NCBI RefSeq assembly: GCF_016862455.1
Contig: NZ_BOMZ01000107.1
Location: 43,583 to 107,582 of the forward strand
Direction of reading: 5' to 3'
Length of the DNA: 64,000 nt
From: Actinoplanes utahensis
GTDB lineage: Bacteria; Actinomycetota; Actinomycetes; Mycobacteriales; Micromonosporaceae
In this document: positions 34,551 to 45,940 of the stretch, in pieces
Layout of the letters: every line of letters starts with the position of its first letter
How positions within the stretch are numbered: the first letter of the stretch is position 1
Translations under genes and position numbers: made by a program
Notes under the pieces: generated by a model
Seen by the model: only the letters and a program-made list of their open reading frames with translations
Databases searched by the model: none
What the model was told of the DNA's origin: nothing

Positions 34551-34740
34551 CGCGCGAGACTACCGGTCGGCGTACCGGCTGTGCTATTCAGTTCGTCCGC
34601 GGATCGGTGCGCACCGGTCCGAGGTGTGATCAATCCGCATCTGGCGGAGATCAGAGCCTCTTAACGTAGACTCAAGAGACTTTGCAGGGCCGACGTCGTC
34701 CCGACCTCAGAATGAAACACCAGTGACGACAGGAGGCCCG

Positions 34741-37700
34741 GTGGCATATCCGCACCCCCAGGGGCTTTATGACCCTCAGTCGGAGCGAGACGCCTGTGGT
34801 GTCGCATTTGTTGCCGACATTCACGGCCGTCGCTCCCACGATGTGGTGGCCAAGGGTCTTTCCGCGCTTATTCGCCTCGATCACCGGGGCGCGCGTGGCG
34901 CCGAGCAGAACACCGGTGACGGCGCCGGCATCATGATCCAGGTTCCGGACGCCTACTACCGCGCGATCGCCGGCTTCGAGCTGCCGCCCGCCGGGTCGTA
35001 CGCGACCGGCCTCGTGTTCCTGCCAACGGACCCCGACGATGCGGCCCGTGCCATCAAGGTCTTCGAGAAGTACGTGCTCGTCGAGGGCGGCGAGGTGCTC
35101 GGCTGGCGCGACGTGCCGGTCGACCCGTCCGACCTGGGCGCCACCGCCGAGGACGCCCGCCCCGCGATCCGCCAGGTGTTCCTGGCCGCGGACCGGCTCG
35201 TCGACTCGCCCGCCGGCCCCGCCGGTGAGCCGCTGAGCGGCATCGAGCTGGACCGGGTCGCGTTCTGCATCCGCAAGCAGGCCGAGCGGGAGACCTCGCA
35301 GCGCGGCGTCGCGGCGTACCTTCCGTCGCTGTCCTCGCGCACCATCACCTACAAGGGCATGCTCACCCCCGAGCAGCTGCCGGACTTCTTCCCGGACCTG
35401 GTCGACGCCCGGGTGCAGAGCGCGATCGCGCTGGTGCACTCCCGGTTCTCGACGAACACGTTCCCGTCGTGGCCGCTGGCGCACCCGTACCGGCTGATCG
35501 CTCACAACGGCGAGATCAACACGATCCGCGGCAACAAGAACTGGATGGCCGCCCGCGAGGCGCTGCTGTCGTCGCCGAACCTGCCCGGCAACATCAAGCG
35601 CCTCTTCCCGATCAACTCGCCGGAGGCGTCCGACTCCGCCAGCTTCGACGAGGTCCTCGAGCTGCTGCACCTGGCCGGCCGCAGCCTGCCGCACGCGGTG
35701 CTGATGATGATCCCCGAGGCGTGGGAGAACGACTCGGAGATGGACCCGGCCCGCAAGGCCTTCTACCGGTTCCACGCCAGCCTGATGGAGCCGTGGGACG
35801 GCCCGGCCGCCGTCGCGTTCACCGACGGCGCGATCATCGGCGCCGTGCTGGACCGCAACGGCCTGCGCCCCGGCCGCTGGTGGCACACCCGCGACGGCCT
35901 GGTCGCGCTCGGCTCCGAGGCCGGCATCATCGAGGTCGACCCGGCCGATGTGATCGCCAAGGGCCGCCTGCAGCCGGGCAACATGTTCCTGGTCGACACC
36001 ACCGCCGGGCGCATCGTGCACGACGCCGAGATCAAGGCCGAGCTGACCGCCGCCGAGCCGTACGCGGAGTGGCTGCACGCCGGGCTCATCGAGCTGGGCG
36101 ACCTGCCCGCCCGCGAGCACGTCATCTACACCCACGACTCGGTCATCCGCCGCCAGCAGGTCTTCGGCTACTCCGAGGAAGAGCTGAAGATCATGGTGGC
36201 GCCGATGGCGCGCACCGGCGCCGAGCCGCTCGGCTCGATGGGCACCGACACCCCGATCTCACCGCTGTCGACCCGGCCGCGTCTGCTGTTCGACTACTTC
36301 CACCAGCTGTTCGCGCAGGTCACCAACCCGCCGCTGGACGCCATCCGGGAAGAGATGGTCACCAGCCTGTCGATGACGATCGGCCCCGAGGGCAACCTGC
36401 TCAAGCCGGGCCCGGCGTCCTGCCGGCAGATCGTCCTGCCGTACCCGGTGATCGACAACGACGAGCTCGCCAAGATCCTGTCGATCGACGAGGACGGCGA
36501 CCTGCCCGGCTTCAAGGCCGTCCGGGTCTCCGGGCTGTACCCGCTGCGCGACGGCGCGGCAGGCATCAAGGCCCGGCTCACCCAGATCTGCCGGCACGTG
36601 TCCGAGGCGATCGAGGACGGCGTGCGCATCCTCGTGCTCTCCGACCGCGACTCCAACGCCGACCTGGCGCCGATCCCGTCGCTGCTGCTCACCGCGGCCG
36701 TGCACCAGCACCTGGTCCGCGAGCAGACCCGCACCCAGGTGGCGCTGGTCGTGGAGTCCGGCGACTGCCGCGAGGTGCACCACGCGGCCACCCTGATCGG
36801 CTTCGGCGCGGCGGCGGTCAACCCGTACCTGGCCTTCGAGACCGCCGAGGACCTGATCGCCACCGGCGCCCTGGTCGGCGTCGAGCCCCGCACGGCCGTG
36901 CGCAACTACATCAAGGCGCTCTCCAAGGGCGTCCTGAAGATCATGTCGAAGATGGGCATCTCGACCGTCTCGTCGTACTGCGGCGCCCAGGTGTTCGAGG
37001 CCGTCGGCCTGGACAACAAGCTGCTGCAGCGCTACTTCGCCGGCACCAGCGGCCGGATCGGCGGCGTCGGCCTGGCGGAGATCCACGCCGAGATCAAGGC
37101 GCGGCACGAGAAGGCGTACCCGGCGAACCGGGCCGAGCGGGCGCACCGCCGCCTCGAGGTCGGCGGCGAGTACCAGTGGCGCCGCGAGGGCGAACTGCAC
37201 CTGTTCAACCCGGAGACCGTCTTCCTGCTGCAGCACGCCACCCGCAGCAAGCAGTACGACGTCTTCAAGCGCTACACCACCAAGGTCGACGAGCTGGCCG
37301 CCCAGGCCGGGCACCTGCGCGGCCTGTTCCGGTTCAACCCGGACCGCCCGCCGGTCCCGATCGACGAGGTCGAGCCGGCAAGCGAGATCGTCAAGCGGTT
37401 CTCCACCGGCGCGATGAGCTACGGTTCCATCTCCGCCGAGTCGCACGAGACCCTCGCGATCGCCATGAACCGGCTCGGCGCCAAGTCGAACACCGGCGAG
37501 GGCGGCGAGGACGTCGAGCGCCTCTACGACCCGGAGCGCCGCTCCGCGATCAAGCAGATCGCCTCCGGCCGCTTCGGTGTGACCAGCGAGTACCTGGTCA
37601 ACGCCGACGACCTGCAGATCAAGATGGCACAGGGCGCCAAGCCCGGCGAGGGCGGCCAGCTGCCCGGCAACAAGGTGTGGCCGTGGATCGGCAAGACCCG

Positions 37701-39286
37701 GCACGCCACCCCCGGCGTCGGCCTCATCTCCCCGCCGCCGCACCACGACATCTACTCCATCGAGGACCTGGCCCAGCTGGTCCACGACCTCAAGATGGTC
37801 AACCCGATGTCGCGGGTGCACGTCAAGCTGGTCAGCGAGATCGGCGTCGGCACCGTCGCCGCCGGTGTCGCCAAGCTCAAGGCCGACGTCATCCTGATCT
37901 CCGGCCACGACGGCGGCACCGGCGCGTCCCCGCTGAACTCCCTCAAGCACGCCGGCACCCCGTGGGAGCTCGGCCTGGCCGAGGCCCAGCAGACGCTGCT
38001 GCTCAACAAGCTCCGCGACCGGGTCACCGTGCAGGTCGACGGCCAGCTCAAGACCGGCCGCGACGTGGTCGTCGCCGCACTCCTCGGCGCCGAGGAGTTC
38101 GGCTTCGCCACCGCGCCGCTGATCGTCTCCGGCTGCATCATGATGCGGGTCTGCCACCTGGACACCTGCCCGGTCGGCATCGCCACCCAGAACCCGGTGC
38201 TGCGCGAGCGGTTCACCGGCAAGCCCGAGTTCGTCGAGAACTTCTTCATGTTCCTCGCCGAAGAGGTCCGCGAACTGCTGGCCGAGCTCGGCTTCCGCAG
38301 CATCGACGAGGCCATCGGCCGCGCCGAGGTGCTCGACGTGGTCGAGGCCATCGACCACTGGAAGGGCAAGGGCCTCGACCTGGCCCCCGTCCTCTACGTG
38401 CCCGAGCTGCCCGAGGGCGCCGCCCGCCGCGGCGTCGTCGCTCAGGACCACGGCCTCGACAAGGCCCTGGACAACCAGCTGATCGAGCTCGCCCAGCCGG
38501 CGCTGACCGGCGGCCAGCCGGTCCGCGCCGAGCTCGCGACCCGCAACGACCAGCGCAGCGTCGGCGCCATGCTCGGCGGCGAGGTCAGCCGCCGGTACGG
38601 CGGCAACGGCCTGCCCGACGACACCATCTCCTTCACCCTGCGCGGCACCGGCGGCAACTCGTTCGGCGCCTTCCTGCCGCGCGGCGTCACCCTGCGGCTC
38701 ATCGGCGACACCAACGACTACGTCGCCAAGGGCCTCTCCGGTGGCCGCGTGATCGTGCGCCCCGCCGAGGACGCGCCGTTCACGGCGGAGGACAACACCA
38801 TCGCCGGCAACACCATCCTGTACGGCGCCACCAGCGGCGAGGTGTTCCTGCGCGGCCGGGTCGGCCAGCGGTTCGCGGTCCGCAACTCCGGCGCCACCAC
38901 CGTCGTCGAGGGCGTCGGCGACCACGGCTGCGAGTACATGACCGGCGGTGTCGTGGTCGTGCTCGGGCCCACCGGCCGCAACTTCGCCGCCGGCATGAGC
39001 GGCGGCAAGGCGTTCGTGCTCGACCTCGACCAGAACCTGGTCAACCCCGAGCTGGTCGACCTCGCGCCGCTGTCCGATGAGGAGCGCGATGTGCTGCGCG
39101 GCCTGGTCGAGAAGCACCACGCCGAGACCGACTCGGCCGTCGCCGGGCGCCTGCTCAAGGACTGGCCGGCCGCCGTCGAGCAGTTCACCGCGGTGGTGCC
39201 GCGCGACTACAAGCGCGTGATGGAACTGATCAAGACCGCCGAAGCCGCCGGTCGTAACGTTGACGAGGCGGTCATGGGGGTTACCA

Positions 39287-39294
<8 letters not shown>
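34741..39294 (+). CDS. gltB: Glutamate synthase (NADPH) large subunit GltB
   Basis: A 1517-residue protein that makes glutamate from glutamine and 2-oxoglutarate. The N-terminal propeptide VAYPHPQGLYDPQSERDA is cleaved to expose the catalytic Cys19 (CGVAFVADIHG) of the class II amidotransferase domain. The central FMN synthase domain contains GGTGASPLNSLKHAG, and the 3Fe-4S cysteines are in SGCIMMRVCHLDTCPVGI. The C-terminal GXGXG helix contains GNTILYGATSGEVF. GTG 34741 is chosen because AGGAGG lies four bases upstream and it preserves the short propeptide; GTG 34723 would overlap that site. It overlaps gltD by eight bases. Confidence 0.95.
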
Positions 39295-40756
<1,462 letters not shown>

Positions 40757-41273
40757 TCCACGCCACGCCCGCGGCCCGTCACCCCACCCGGGGAGGCGGG
40801 CCGCGGCGTTTCCCGGACCGCGCCGGAAACGGCCCGCCAAAACGGGCGTTAATGGCACGGGGGAGGATCCGCCGCAATGGCGTCTATCGATGATCGGCGC
40901 GGCGAGAAGAATTACCGGAGAACCGGGCCGGCGCCGGAGGAAAACGGGTTCGCGGGCCGGCCCGCGAGGCAGACGAGACCGGCACGGCCACCGCCTCCGT
41001 CCCGCCGGCGCGGCTCCCGACCCCGGCGAACGGCACCGCCATCGCGCGTTTCCGCTGGCAGGAGCGCTCGTGGCCCGTACCGCCGAAGGGGTTGGGGCAT
41101 GTGCCGACGGACGCCGCAAGGCGACCGCTAGGCTGAACCGGCGGTCGCTGAAGCCCGCGGACGACGCAGCGCACCCCGCCACACCTCGCGGGTTGACCTC
41201 GCCGTCGACACCCGCAGTTCATGCCGAGGACGGGGGTCGGCCGCCGGGCCGCCCCAGGAGAAGGACTAGCCTG
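40757..41273. other. 517-bp intergenic region between gltD and pyk
   Basis: No gene recognised. The terminator of gltD occupies 40769-40806. A perfect 18-bp palindrome, half-site TCGCGGGCC, sits at 40950-40967 and could be a regulator site or hairpin. The ATG at 40877 has a distant GGGAGG and an Arg-rich reading frame that is probably not translated. The pyk promoter should lie in the last 200 bases. Confidence 0.6.
40769..40806 (+). terminator. gltBD terminator hairpin
   Basis: CCGCGGCCCG at 40769-40778 pairs with 40797-40806, a 10-bp perfect stem with an 18-base loop, starting 13 bases after the gltD stop; CGTTT follows. Confidence 0.75.
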
Positions 41274-42710
41274 ATGGCCGTGACACGCCGCGCAAAGATC
41301 GTCTGCACGATGGGCCCCGCAACCAAGTCACCCGAGCGGATGCTCGGACTTGTCGAAGCGGGCATGAACGTGGCCCGGATGAACTTCAGCCACGACACCC
41401 GGGAGAACCACCGGGAGATGTACGAGCTGGTCCGCGCCGCCGCCGAGCAGGCCGACCGCCCGGTCGCCATCCTCGCCGACCTCCAGGGTCCCAAGATCCG
41501 GCTCGGCAAGTTCGCCGACGGCCCGCACCGCTGGGAGACCGGCGACCGTGTCGTCATCACCAGCGACGAGATCCTCGGCACCAAAGAGCGCGTCAGCTGC
41601 ACCTACAAGAAGCTCCCGCACGAGGTCAAGGTCGGCGACCGGCTCCTCATCGACGACGGCAAGGTCGCCATCGAGGTGACCGCCGTCGAAGGCGAAGACA
41701 TCCACTGCCTGGTCACCGAAGGCGGCCCGGTCAGCAACAACAAGGGCGTCAGCCTCCCGAACGTCGCCGTCAGCGTCCCCGCCCTCAGCGACAAGGACGA
41801 AGAGGACCTCCGTTTCGCCCTCGGCCTCGGCGTCGACCTGGTCGCGCTCTCCTTCGTCCGCGCGCCCGAGGACATCAACCTCGTCCACAAGATCATGGAC
41901 GAGGAGGGCCGCCGCGTCCCCGTCATCGCCAAGGTCGAGAAGCCCGAGGCCGTCGAACACCTCGAAGCCATCGTCCTCGCCTTCGACGGCGTCATGGTCG
42001 CCCGCGGCGACCTCGGCGTCGAGCTCCCCCTCGACCAGGTCCCCCTGGTCCAGAAGCGCGCCGTCCAGCTCTGCCGCGAGAACGCCAAGCCGGTCATCGT
42101 CGCCACCCAGATGCTCGACTCCATGATCGAGAACTCGCGGCCGACCCGCGCCGAGGCCTCCGACGTCGCCAACGCCGTCCTCGACGGCACCGACGCCGTC
42201 ATGCTCTCCGGCGAGACCAGCGTCGGCAAGTACCCGGTCCTCACCGTCAGCACCATGGCGAAGATCGTCACCACCACCGAGGCCGGCGGCATGGGCGTCC
42301 CGCGCCTGCAGCACGACCCGCGCACCCACGGCGGCGCCCTCACCGTCGCCGCCTCGCAGATCGCCCGCAACATCGGCGCCAAGGCCCTCGTCGCCTTCAG
42401 CCAGACCGGCGACACCGTCAAGCGCCTCAGCCGCCTGCACTGCGACCTGCCGCTCTACGCCTTCACCCCGGTCGCTGAGGTCCGCAACACCCTCGCCCTC
42501 AGCTGGGGCGTCGAAACCTTCCTCACCGACTTCGTCGAGCACACCGACGACATGTTCCGGCAGGTCGACGCCAAGATGCTCAGCATGGGCCTGGCCAAGC
42601 CCGGCGACTACGTCGTCGTCGTCGCCGGCTCCCCGCCGAACGCGCCCGGCTCCACCAACACCCTGCGCGTCCACCAGATCGGCTCGCTCGTCGAGACCGC
42701 GAAGGTCTGA
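41274..42710 (+). CDS. pyk: Pyruvate kinase
   Basis: A 478-residue glycolytic enzyme making pyruvate and ATP from PEP. Catalytic motifs are intact: NFSHDTRENHREMY, the substrate-lysine motif VIAKVEKPEAVEHLEAI (about 209), the divalent-metal MVARGDLGVELPLDQV, and GETSVGKYPVLTVSTM. A C-terminal allosteric domain follows. ATG 41274 has AAGGA eight bases upstream and gives MAVTRRAKIVCTMGPA, the family start; longer in-frame reading upstream is rejected. It is the first gene of a unit with the TesB-like thioesterase, two bases after its stop. Confidence 0.96.
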   Translation: MAVTRRAKIVCTMGPATKSPERMLGLVEAGMNVARMNFSHDTRENHREMYELVRAAAEQADRPVAILADLQGPKIRLGKFADGPHRWETGDRVVITSDEILGTKERVSCTYKKLPHEVKVGDRLLIDDGKVAIEVTAVEGEDIHCLVTEGGPVSNNKGVSLPNVAVSVPALSDKDEEDLRFALGLGVDLVALSFVRAPEDINLVHKIMDEEGRRVPVIAKVEKPEAVEHLEAIVLAFDGVMVARGDLGVELPLDQVPLVQKRAVQLCRENAKPVIVATQMLDSMIENSRPTRAEASDVANAVLDGTDAVMLSGETSVGKYPVLTVSTMAKIVTTTEAGGMGVPRLQHDPRTHGGALTVAASQIARNIGAKALVAFSQTGDTVKRLSRLHCDLPLYAFTPVAEVRNTLALSWGVETFLTDFVEHTDDMFRQVDAKMLSMGLAKPGDYVVVVAGSPPNAPGSTNTLRVHQIGSLVETAKV

Positions 42711-42712
42711 CC

Positions 42713-43582
42713 TTGTTGCAGGGACAGGCCGCCGTCGACCAGCTTCTGGAACTCCTCGACCTGAAGCAGGTCGACGCGGCCACCTTCCAGGGCGAAAGCC
42801 CGCAAACCGGAGCCCAGCGCGTGTTCGGCGGCCAAGTCGCCGGACAGGCGCTGGTCGCCGCCGGCCGCACCGTCGACCCCGCCCGGCACGTCCACAGCCT
42901 CCACGGCTACTTCGTCCGCGCCGGCGACCCCACCGTGCCCATCACCTTCCACGTCGAGAACATCCGCGACGGCCGCAGCTTCTCCGTCCGCCGCGCCACC
43001 GCACGCCAGCACGGCAAGACCATCTTCTTCATGTCGGCCTCCTTCCAGATCCCCGAAGAAGGCCTCGACCACCACACCACCACACCCGACGACGTCCCCG
43101 CCCCCGAAGACGTCCCCACCATGCTCGACTGGGTCGCCAAATACCCCGACCGCATGGCCATGTTCAACTCCTCACCCCGCTCCGTCGACGTGCGCTACGT
43201 CGGCGTACCCGGCTGGGTCCCACCCGGCGACCGCGAGATCCAGCCCCAGCAACGCGTCTGGATGCGCTTCGACGGCCGGCTCCCCGACGACCCGCTCATC
43301 CACGCCTGCGCCCTCACCTACGCCAGCGACATGAGCCTGCTCGACGCGGTCCTCTCCACCCACGGCGAAGTCTGGGGACCCGGCGGCGTGATCGGCGCCA
43401 GCCTCGACCACGCCCTCTGGTTCCACCGGCCGTTCCGCGCCGACGAATGGTTCCTCTACGACAGCACCAGCCCCTCCGCCAGCGGAGCACGCGGCCTCGC
43501 CAACGGGCGCATGTTCACCCGCGACGGCAGGCACATCGCCAGCGCCGTCCAAGAGGGCCTCCTGCGCCGCATCGGCGGCTGA
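42713..43582 (+). CDS. tesB: Acyl-CoA thioesterase II (TesB family)
   Basis: A 289-residue double-hotdog enzyme that hydrolyses acyl-CoA. N-terminal hotdog: RVFGGQVAGQALVAAGRTV, then HSLHGYFVRAGDP. C-terminal hotdog: ALTYASDMSLLDAVL with the catalytic Asp, ASLDHALWFHRPF and SPSASGARGLANGRMFTRDG, then SAVQEGLLR with the catalytic Gln. Start TTG 42713 (TTG 42716 is possible), two bases after the pyk stop; no ATG is near. The same pyk-tesB order occurs in mycobacteria. Cytosolic; it trims fatty acyl-CoA pools. Confidence 0.92.
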   Translation: MLQGQAAVDQLLELLDLKQVDAATFQGESPQTGAQRVFGGQVAGQALVAAGRTVDPARHVHSLHGYFVRAGDPTVPITFHVENIRDGRSFSVRRATARQHGKTIFFMSASFQIPEEGLDHHTTTPDDVPAPEDVPTMLDWVAKYPDRMAMFNSSPRSVDVRYVGVPGWVPPGDREIQPQQRVWMRFDGRLPDDPLIHACALTYASDMSLLDAVLSTHGEVWGPGGVIGASLDHALWFHRPFRADEWFLYDSTSPSASGARGLANGRMFTRDGRHIASAVQEGLLRRIGG

Positions 43583-43635
43583 CCCCCGCGGTTCACCTCC
43601 GCGGGACGCTCGCTCCCGGCGTCATCCGCCGTGTC

Positions 43636-43800
43636 CGCGTGGCGCTCGCGCGCCTGGTCGTGCGTTCCCGCCCGGCGCGCACGCGCGCCATGGCCCGCGC
43701 CTTCCGTGTGGGGCTCGCGCGCCTGGTCCGCGTTAGGTGCGTGGGGCTCTCACGCCTGATCTGCGTTTCCGCCTGGCGCTCCGGCCTGGTCCGCGCCTTC
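43636..43800. repeat. Imperfect repeats of about 33 bp
   Basis: Copies resemble G-GGCGCTCGCGCGCCTGGTC and begin near 43641, 43711, 43743 and 43775; spacings of 33 or about 70 suggest a period near 33-35 with a weak copy at about 43676. They adjoin the 22-bp array. Confidence 0.45.
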
Positions 43801-43831
43801 CGCGCGACGCTCCCTGTCCGCGCTCTCGTAC

Positions 43832-44020
43832 CGGGAGAGCCTCCGCTTTCGCGCCGGGAGAGTCTCCGCCCTCATATCGGAAGAGCCTCCGCTCTCGCGG
43901 GGAAGAGTCTCCGCTCTCGCGGGGAAGAGTCTCCGCTCTCGCGGGGAAGAGTCTCCGCTCTCGCGGGGAAGAACCTCCGCTCTCGTACCGGGATAGTCTC
44001 CGCTCTCGCGCCGGAAGACC
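43832..44020. repeat. Tandem repeat array, about 8 units of 22-23 bp
   Basis: Each unit contains CTCCGCTCTCGCGGGG with GAAGAGT or a close variant. The CTCCGC core starts at 43841, 43864, 43887, 43909, 43931, 43953, 43975 and 43998, so spacing is 22 or 23. The central units are essentially identical. Each contains a small hairpin, CCGC-TCTC-GCGG. There are no spacers, so it is not a CRISPR array. Confidence 0.85.
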
Positions 44021-44093
44021 CCGCCGGAGTGGATCACGACCTGGCGACCGGCCGACACGAAGACCCACCACCGGCGGGGCAGGGGAGACGAGC

Positions 44094-44999
44094 TCAACGC
44101 CCCGCGGCCGGCCGTTCCGCCCCCGCCACCGGCAACGGCCGTTCCACTCCCGCCGGCGAGTCCGGCACCACCACATCCGGCGGAACCTCCACCGCCGTCC
44201 CAGGCCGCGGCCCCGTGATCCCCGCCTGCGCCAACATCGCATCCAGATCAGCTGTCGTCCGCACCACATGATCATGAAAGCTGTCCTGCGCATGCCGCCC
44301 CACCGCGGCCGGCTCCGTCACCGTCGAACCACCCGGCCGGGCCCGATGCCGCGCCCGCGACCGCGGTGCGCCTTCCCCGTCCGCCAGCCCTGCCGCGTAC
44401 CCCGCCACCCCGGCGGCCCGCTCCGGCGGCAACTCGAGGACATCCCGCCGCGGCGGCGCCATCTCCCGCAACCGCAACGCCGTCACCAGATCCGCCACCG
44501 CCCGCAGAATCCCGAGAGCGCCCAGTACCACCAGCACCAGATCCGCGGCCCGCGCGAACGGACTCGCCGAGAAGAACCCCAGCCCCGTCTCGAGCACACC
44601 CACGGTCACCAGCAGGCCCCACACCCGATCCTGCCCCCGGGTCATGAAACCCACCGCGACATCCACCGCGCCGCGAACCAACAGATACCACCCCACCAGC
44701 GACGCCGGCGCCGTGAACGACGAACCGCTCCCGGCCTCGGCGAGCAACACCCCGCCCGTCGCCGCGAACAACACCGCCAGCCCCGCGTTCAACCACCACG
44801 TCTTCGTCCCGGCCAGCGTCCGCAGACCCTCACACACCGCACCGAACAGCACCACCGGACCCGCGACCGCCGCCGCATCCCTCGGTTCCAGCCGCAACAC
44901 CGCCCAGCCGATCACCAGCCACGCCGCCGCCGCGAACAGCAGGAAACCCCAGATGCTCGCGCGCTTCACGGTCAGAGGTGCGGAACCGGACGACAACAT
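44094..44999 (-). CDS. DUF308/HdeD-like membrane protein
   Basis: A 301-residue protein with five to six hydrophobic helices in residues about 12-150 followed by a polar C-terminal tail of about 120 residues rich in Pro, Arg and Glu (LELPPERAAGVAGYAAGL, then FHDHVVRTTADLDAMLAQAGI). Repeated short helices with Gly recall the DUF308/HdeD family. ATG 44999 is chosen because GGGAGG lies four bases upstream and the sequence then begins MLSSGSAPLTVKRASIWGFL; the longer reading from 45050 has no ribosome site. The final tail ends in the repeat region. Function unknown, possibly acid or envelope stress. Confidence 0.75.
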   Translation of the reverse strand: MLSSGSAPLTVKRASIWGFLLFAAAAWLVIGWAVLRLEPRDAAAVAGPVVLFGAVCEGLRTLAGTKTWWLNAGLAVLFAATGGVLLAEAGSGSSFTAPASLVGWYLLVRGAVDVAVGFMTRGQDRVWGLLVTVGVLETGLGFFSASPFARAADLVLVVLGALGILRAVADLVTALRLREMAPPRRDVLELPPERAAGVAGYAAGLADGEGAPRSRARHRARPGGSTVTEPAAVGRHAQDSFHDHVVRTTADLDAMLAQAGITGPRPGTAVEVPPDVVVPDSPAGVERPLPVAGAERPAAGR

Positions 45000-45146
45000 G
45001 AGGCCTCCCGCTGAAGCTGTCCCTGCCATGACAGCATCCAGCGCACTCACCGGCCCGCCGTTCGCCCAGATTGGGCGCGCCCCGGGACCCCTCCGGGCCG
45101 CCTCAAACCAAGATCAAGACCGCTTGCTGGTACGGAGTAACGCGGC

Positions 45147-45905
45147 TCACGATTTTGGTCCGATGAACTCGTCGAGTCGCGCCACCCCCTCGCGTTGGGC
45201 CACCGACAGCATGTTGGGCTTGCACATCCGCCATCCGATCCCGAGCTGGTCGAGCGATTTCCGGCACAGCCCCATGATGTCGAGGGACTCGTTCGAGAAG
45301 TGATAGCGCGGATACTCATACGTTTTCTTCGGGCGCCTTATCCGGTTGATGACACGGTAGCCATCGGAGTGAAACAGCCCGCGAAGGAATTCCTCGGCGT
45401 GGTGATCGACTATCTGCTCCTGCCATGGCACCAAGATGATTGCTCTTGTGTGCTTGGTCCCCGGCCCATGCTGCGGGAAAAGGCAGGGCCAGTGATTCGA
45501 GTAGCTCTGGACCGCGATGCAGCCGGTGCGGTTGACGCGTTGCACCTTCTTGGCCAGCACGCGCAGCATCGCCGTCTCGCAGGCATCGACGAGCCGAGGC
45601 CAGCCGGCCGTGCAATAGACGCGGAGAACCGGCACCTTCGTCGAGGTCACCAGGTGACCGTCGCCCAGGTAGAGGCCTAATAGATAGGCGTAATCCCGCT
45701 GATTCTCAAGATCGGCTGGTGGGTCCGAGCAGCGTGCGCACCGCGACGGATTAGCCTCACGTTCCGCCCGTCTTCGTGGGCGGTCCCCATAGAACCAGTG
45801 ACCGACCGTGCGCCGTGGCAATCCAAGATCGCGGCAGATCTCACCGAAGGGAACGCCTTCGGCTCTCAGCTTCAAAGCTCTCGCATGGACCTGAGGGGGA
45901 TGCAT
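45147..45905 (-). CDS. HTH protein with LAGLIDADG-like domain
   Basis: A 252-residue protein of unusual composition and clearly lower GC than its neighbours. Residues 1-40 form a resolvase-like helix-turn-helix (ALKLRAEGVPFGEICRDLGL, then RRTVGHWFYG), followed by an Arg-rich linker and the pair CARC (56 and 59). Two LAGLIDADG-type motifs follow: YLLGLYLGDG (74-83, Asp82) and FLRGLFHSDG (173-182, Asp181); both acidic residues are kept, so nuclease activity is possible. It starts at ATG 45905, which lies inside a 12-bp inverted repeat next to tRNA-Leu. It may be a homing-endonuclease-like gene or a regulator derived from one, as in WhiA. Probably horizontally acquired. Confidence 0.7.
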   Translation of the reverse strand: MHPPQVHARALKLRAEGVPFGEICRDLGLPRRTVGHWFYGDRPRRRAEREANPSRCARCSDPPADLENQRDYAYLLGLYLGDGHLVTSTKVPVLRVYCTAGWPRLVDACETAMLRVLAKKVQRVNRTGCIAVQSYSNHWPCLFPQHGPGTKHTRAIILVPWQEQIVDHHAEEFLRGLFHSDGYRVINRIRRPKKTYEYPRYHFSNESLDIMGLCRKSLDQLGIGWRMCKPNMLSVAQREGVARLDEFIGPKS

Positions 45906-45930
45906 ACCCCCATCATCGGATGGGGGTATG
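45903..45930. promoter_or_regulatory. 12-bp inverted repeat between tRNA-Leu and the LAGLIDADG-like gene
   Basis: CATACCCCCATC at 45903-45914 pairs perfectly with GATGGGGGTATG at 45919-45930 around the 4-base loop ATCG. On the minus strand it follows the tRNA 3' end by about ten bases and carries the start codon of the downstream gene in its second arm. It could be the tRNA terminator, an autoregulatory operator, or both. Confidence 0.7.
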
Positions 45931-45940
45931 ACAACTTTTC

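Larger units (their letters stand above)
43583..44093. other. 511-bp repeat-rich noncoding region
   Basis: Two repeat blocks fill most of the space between tesB and the DUF308 gene. No reading frame here is convincing: the antisense frames over the repeats translate into periodic Arg/Ser/Glu-rich peptides, and the 22-base period is not a multiple of three. Details are given for each block. Confidence 0.8.

Noticed and set aside
33591..34664. GTG with AAGGAG eight bases upstream
   Set aside because: The frame runs antisense through the whole GNAT gene and has no recognisable domain; a short leader peptide cannot be excluded.
36259..39120. 953-codon antisense open frame over gltB
   Set aside because: Val/Asp/Leu-rich shadow of a high-GC gene with no motif or ribosome site; gltB is certain on the other strand. 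The same reasoning removes the long antisense frames at 4201-6324 and 53241-56177.
40877..41131. 84-codon Arg/Pro-rich reading frame between gltD and pyk
   Set aside because: GGGAGG lies ten bases upstream, but composition is that of a GC shadow and no conserved segment is seen.
43832..44020. CRISPR array
   Set aside because: Repeats are contiguous with no unique spacers and no cas genes are nearby.
43733..44293. Antisense protein with Arg/Ser/Glu repeats over the 22-bp array
   Set aside because: The 22-base period changes reading frame at each unit, and no ribosome site is present.
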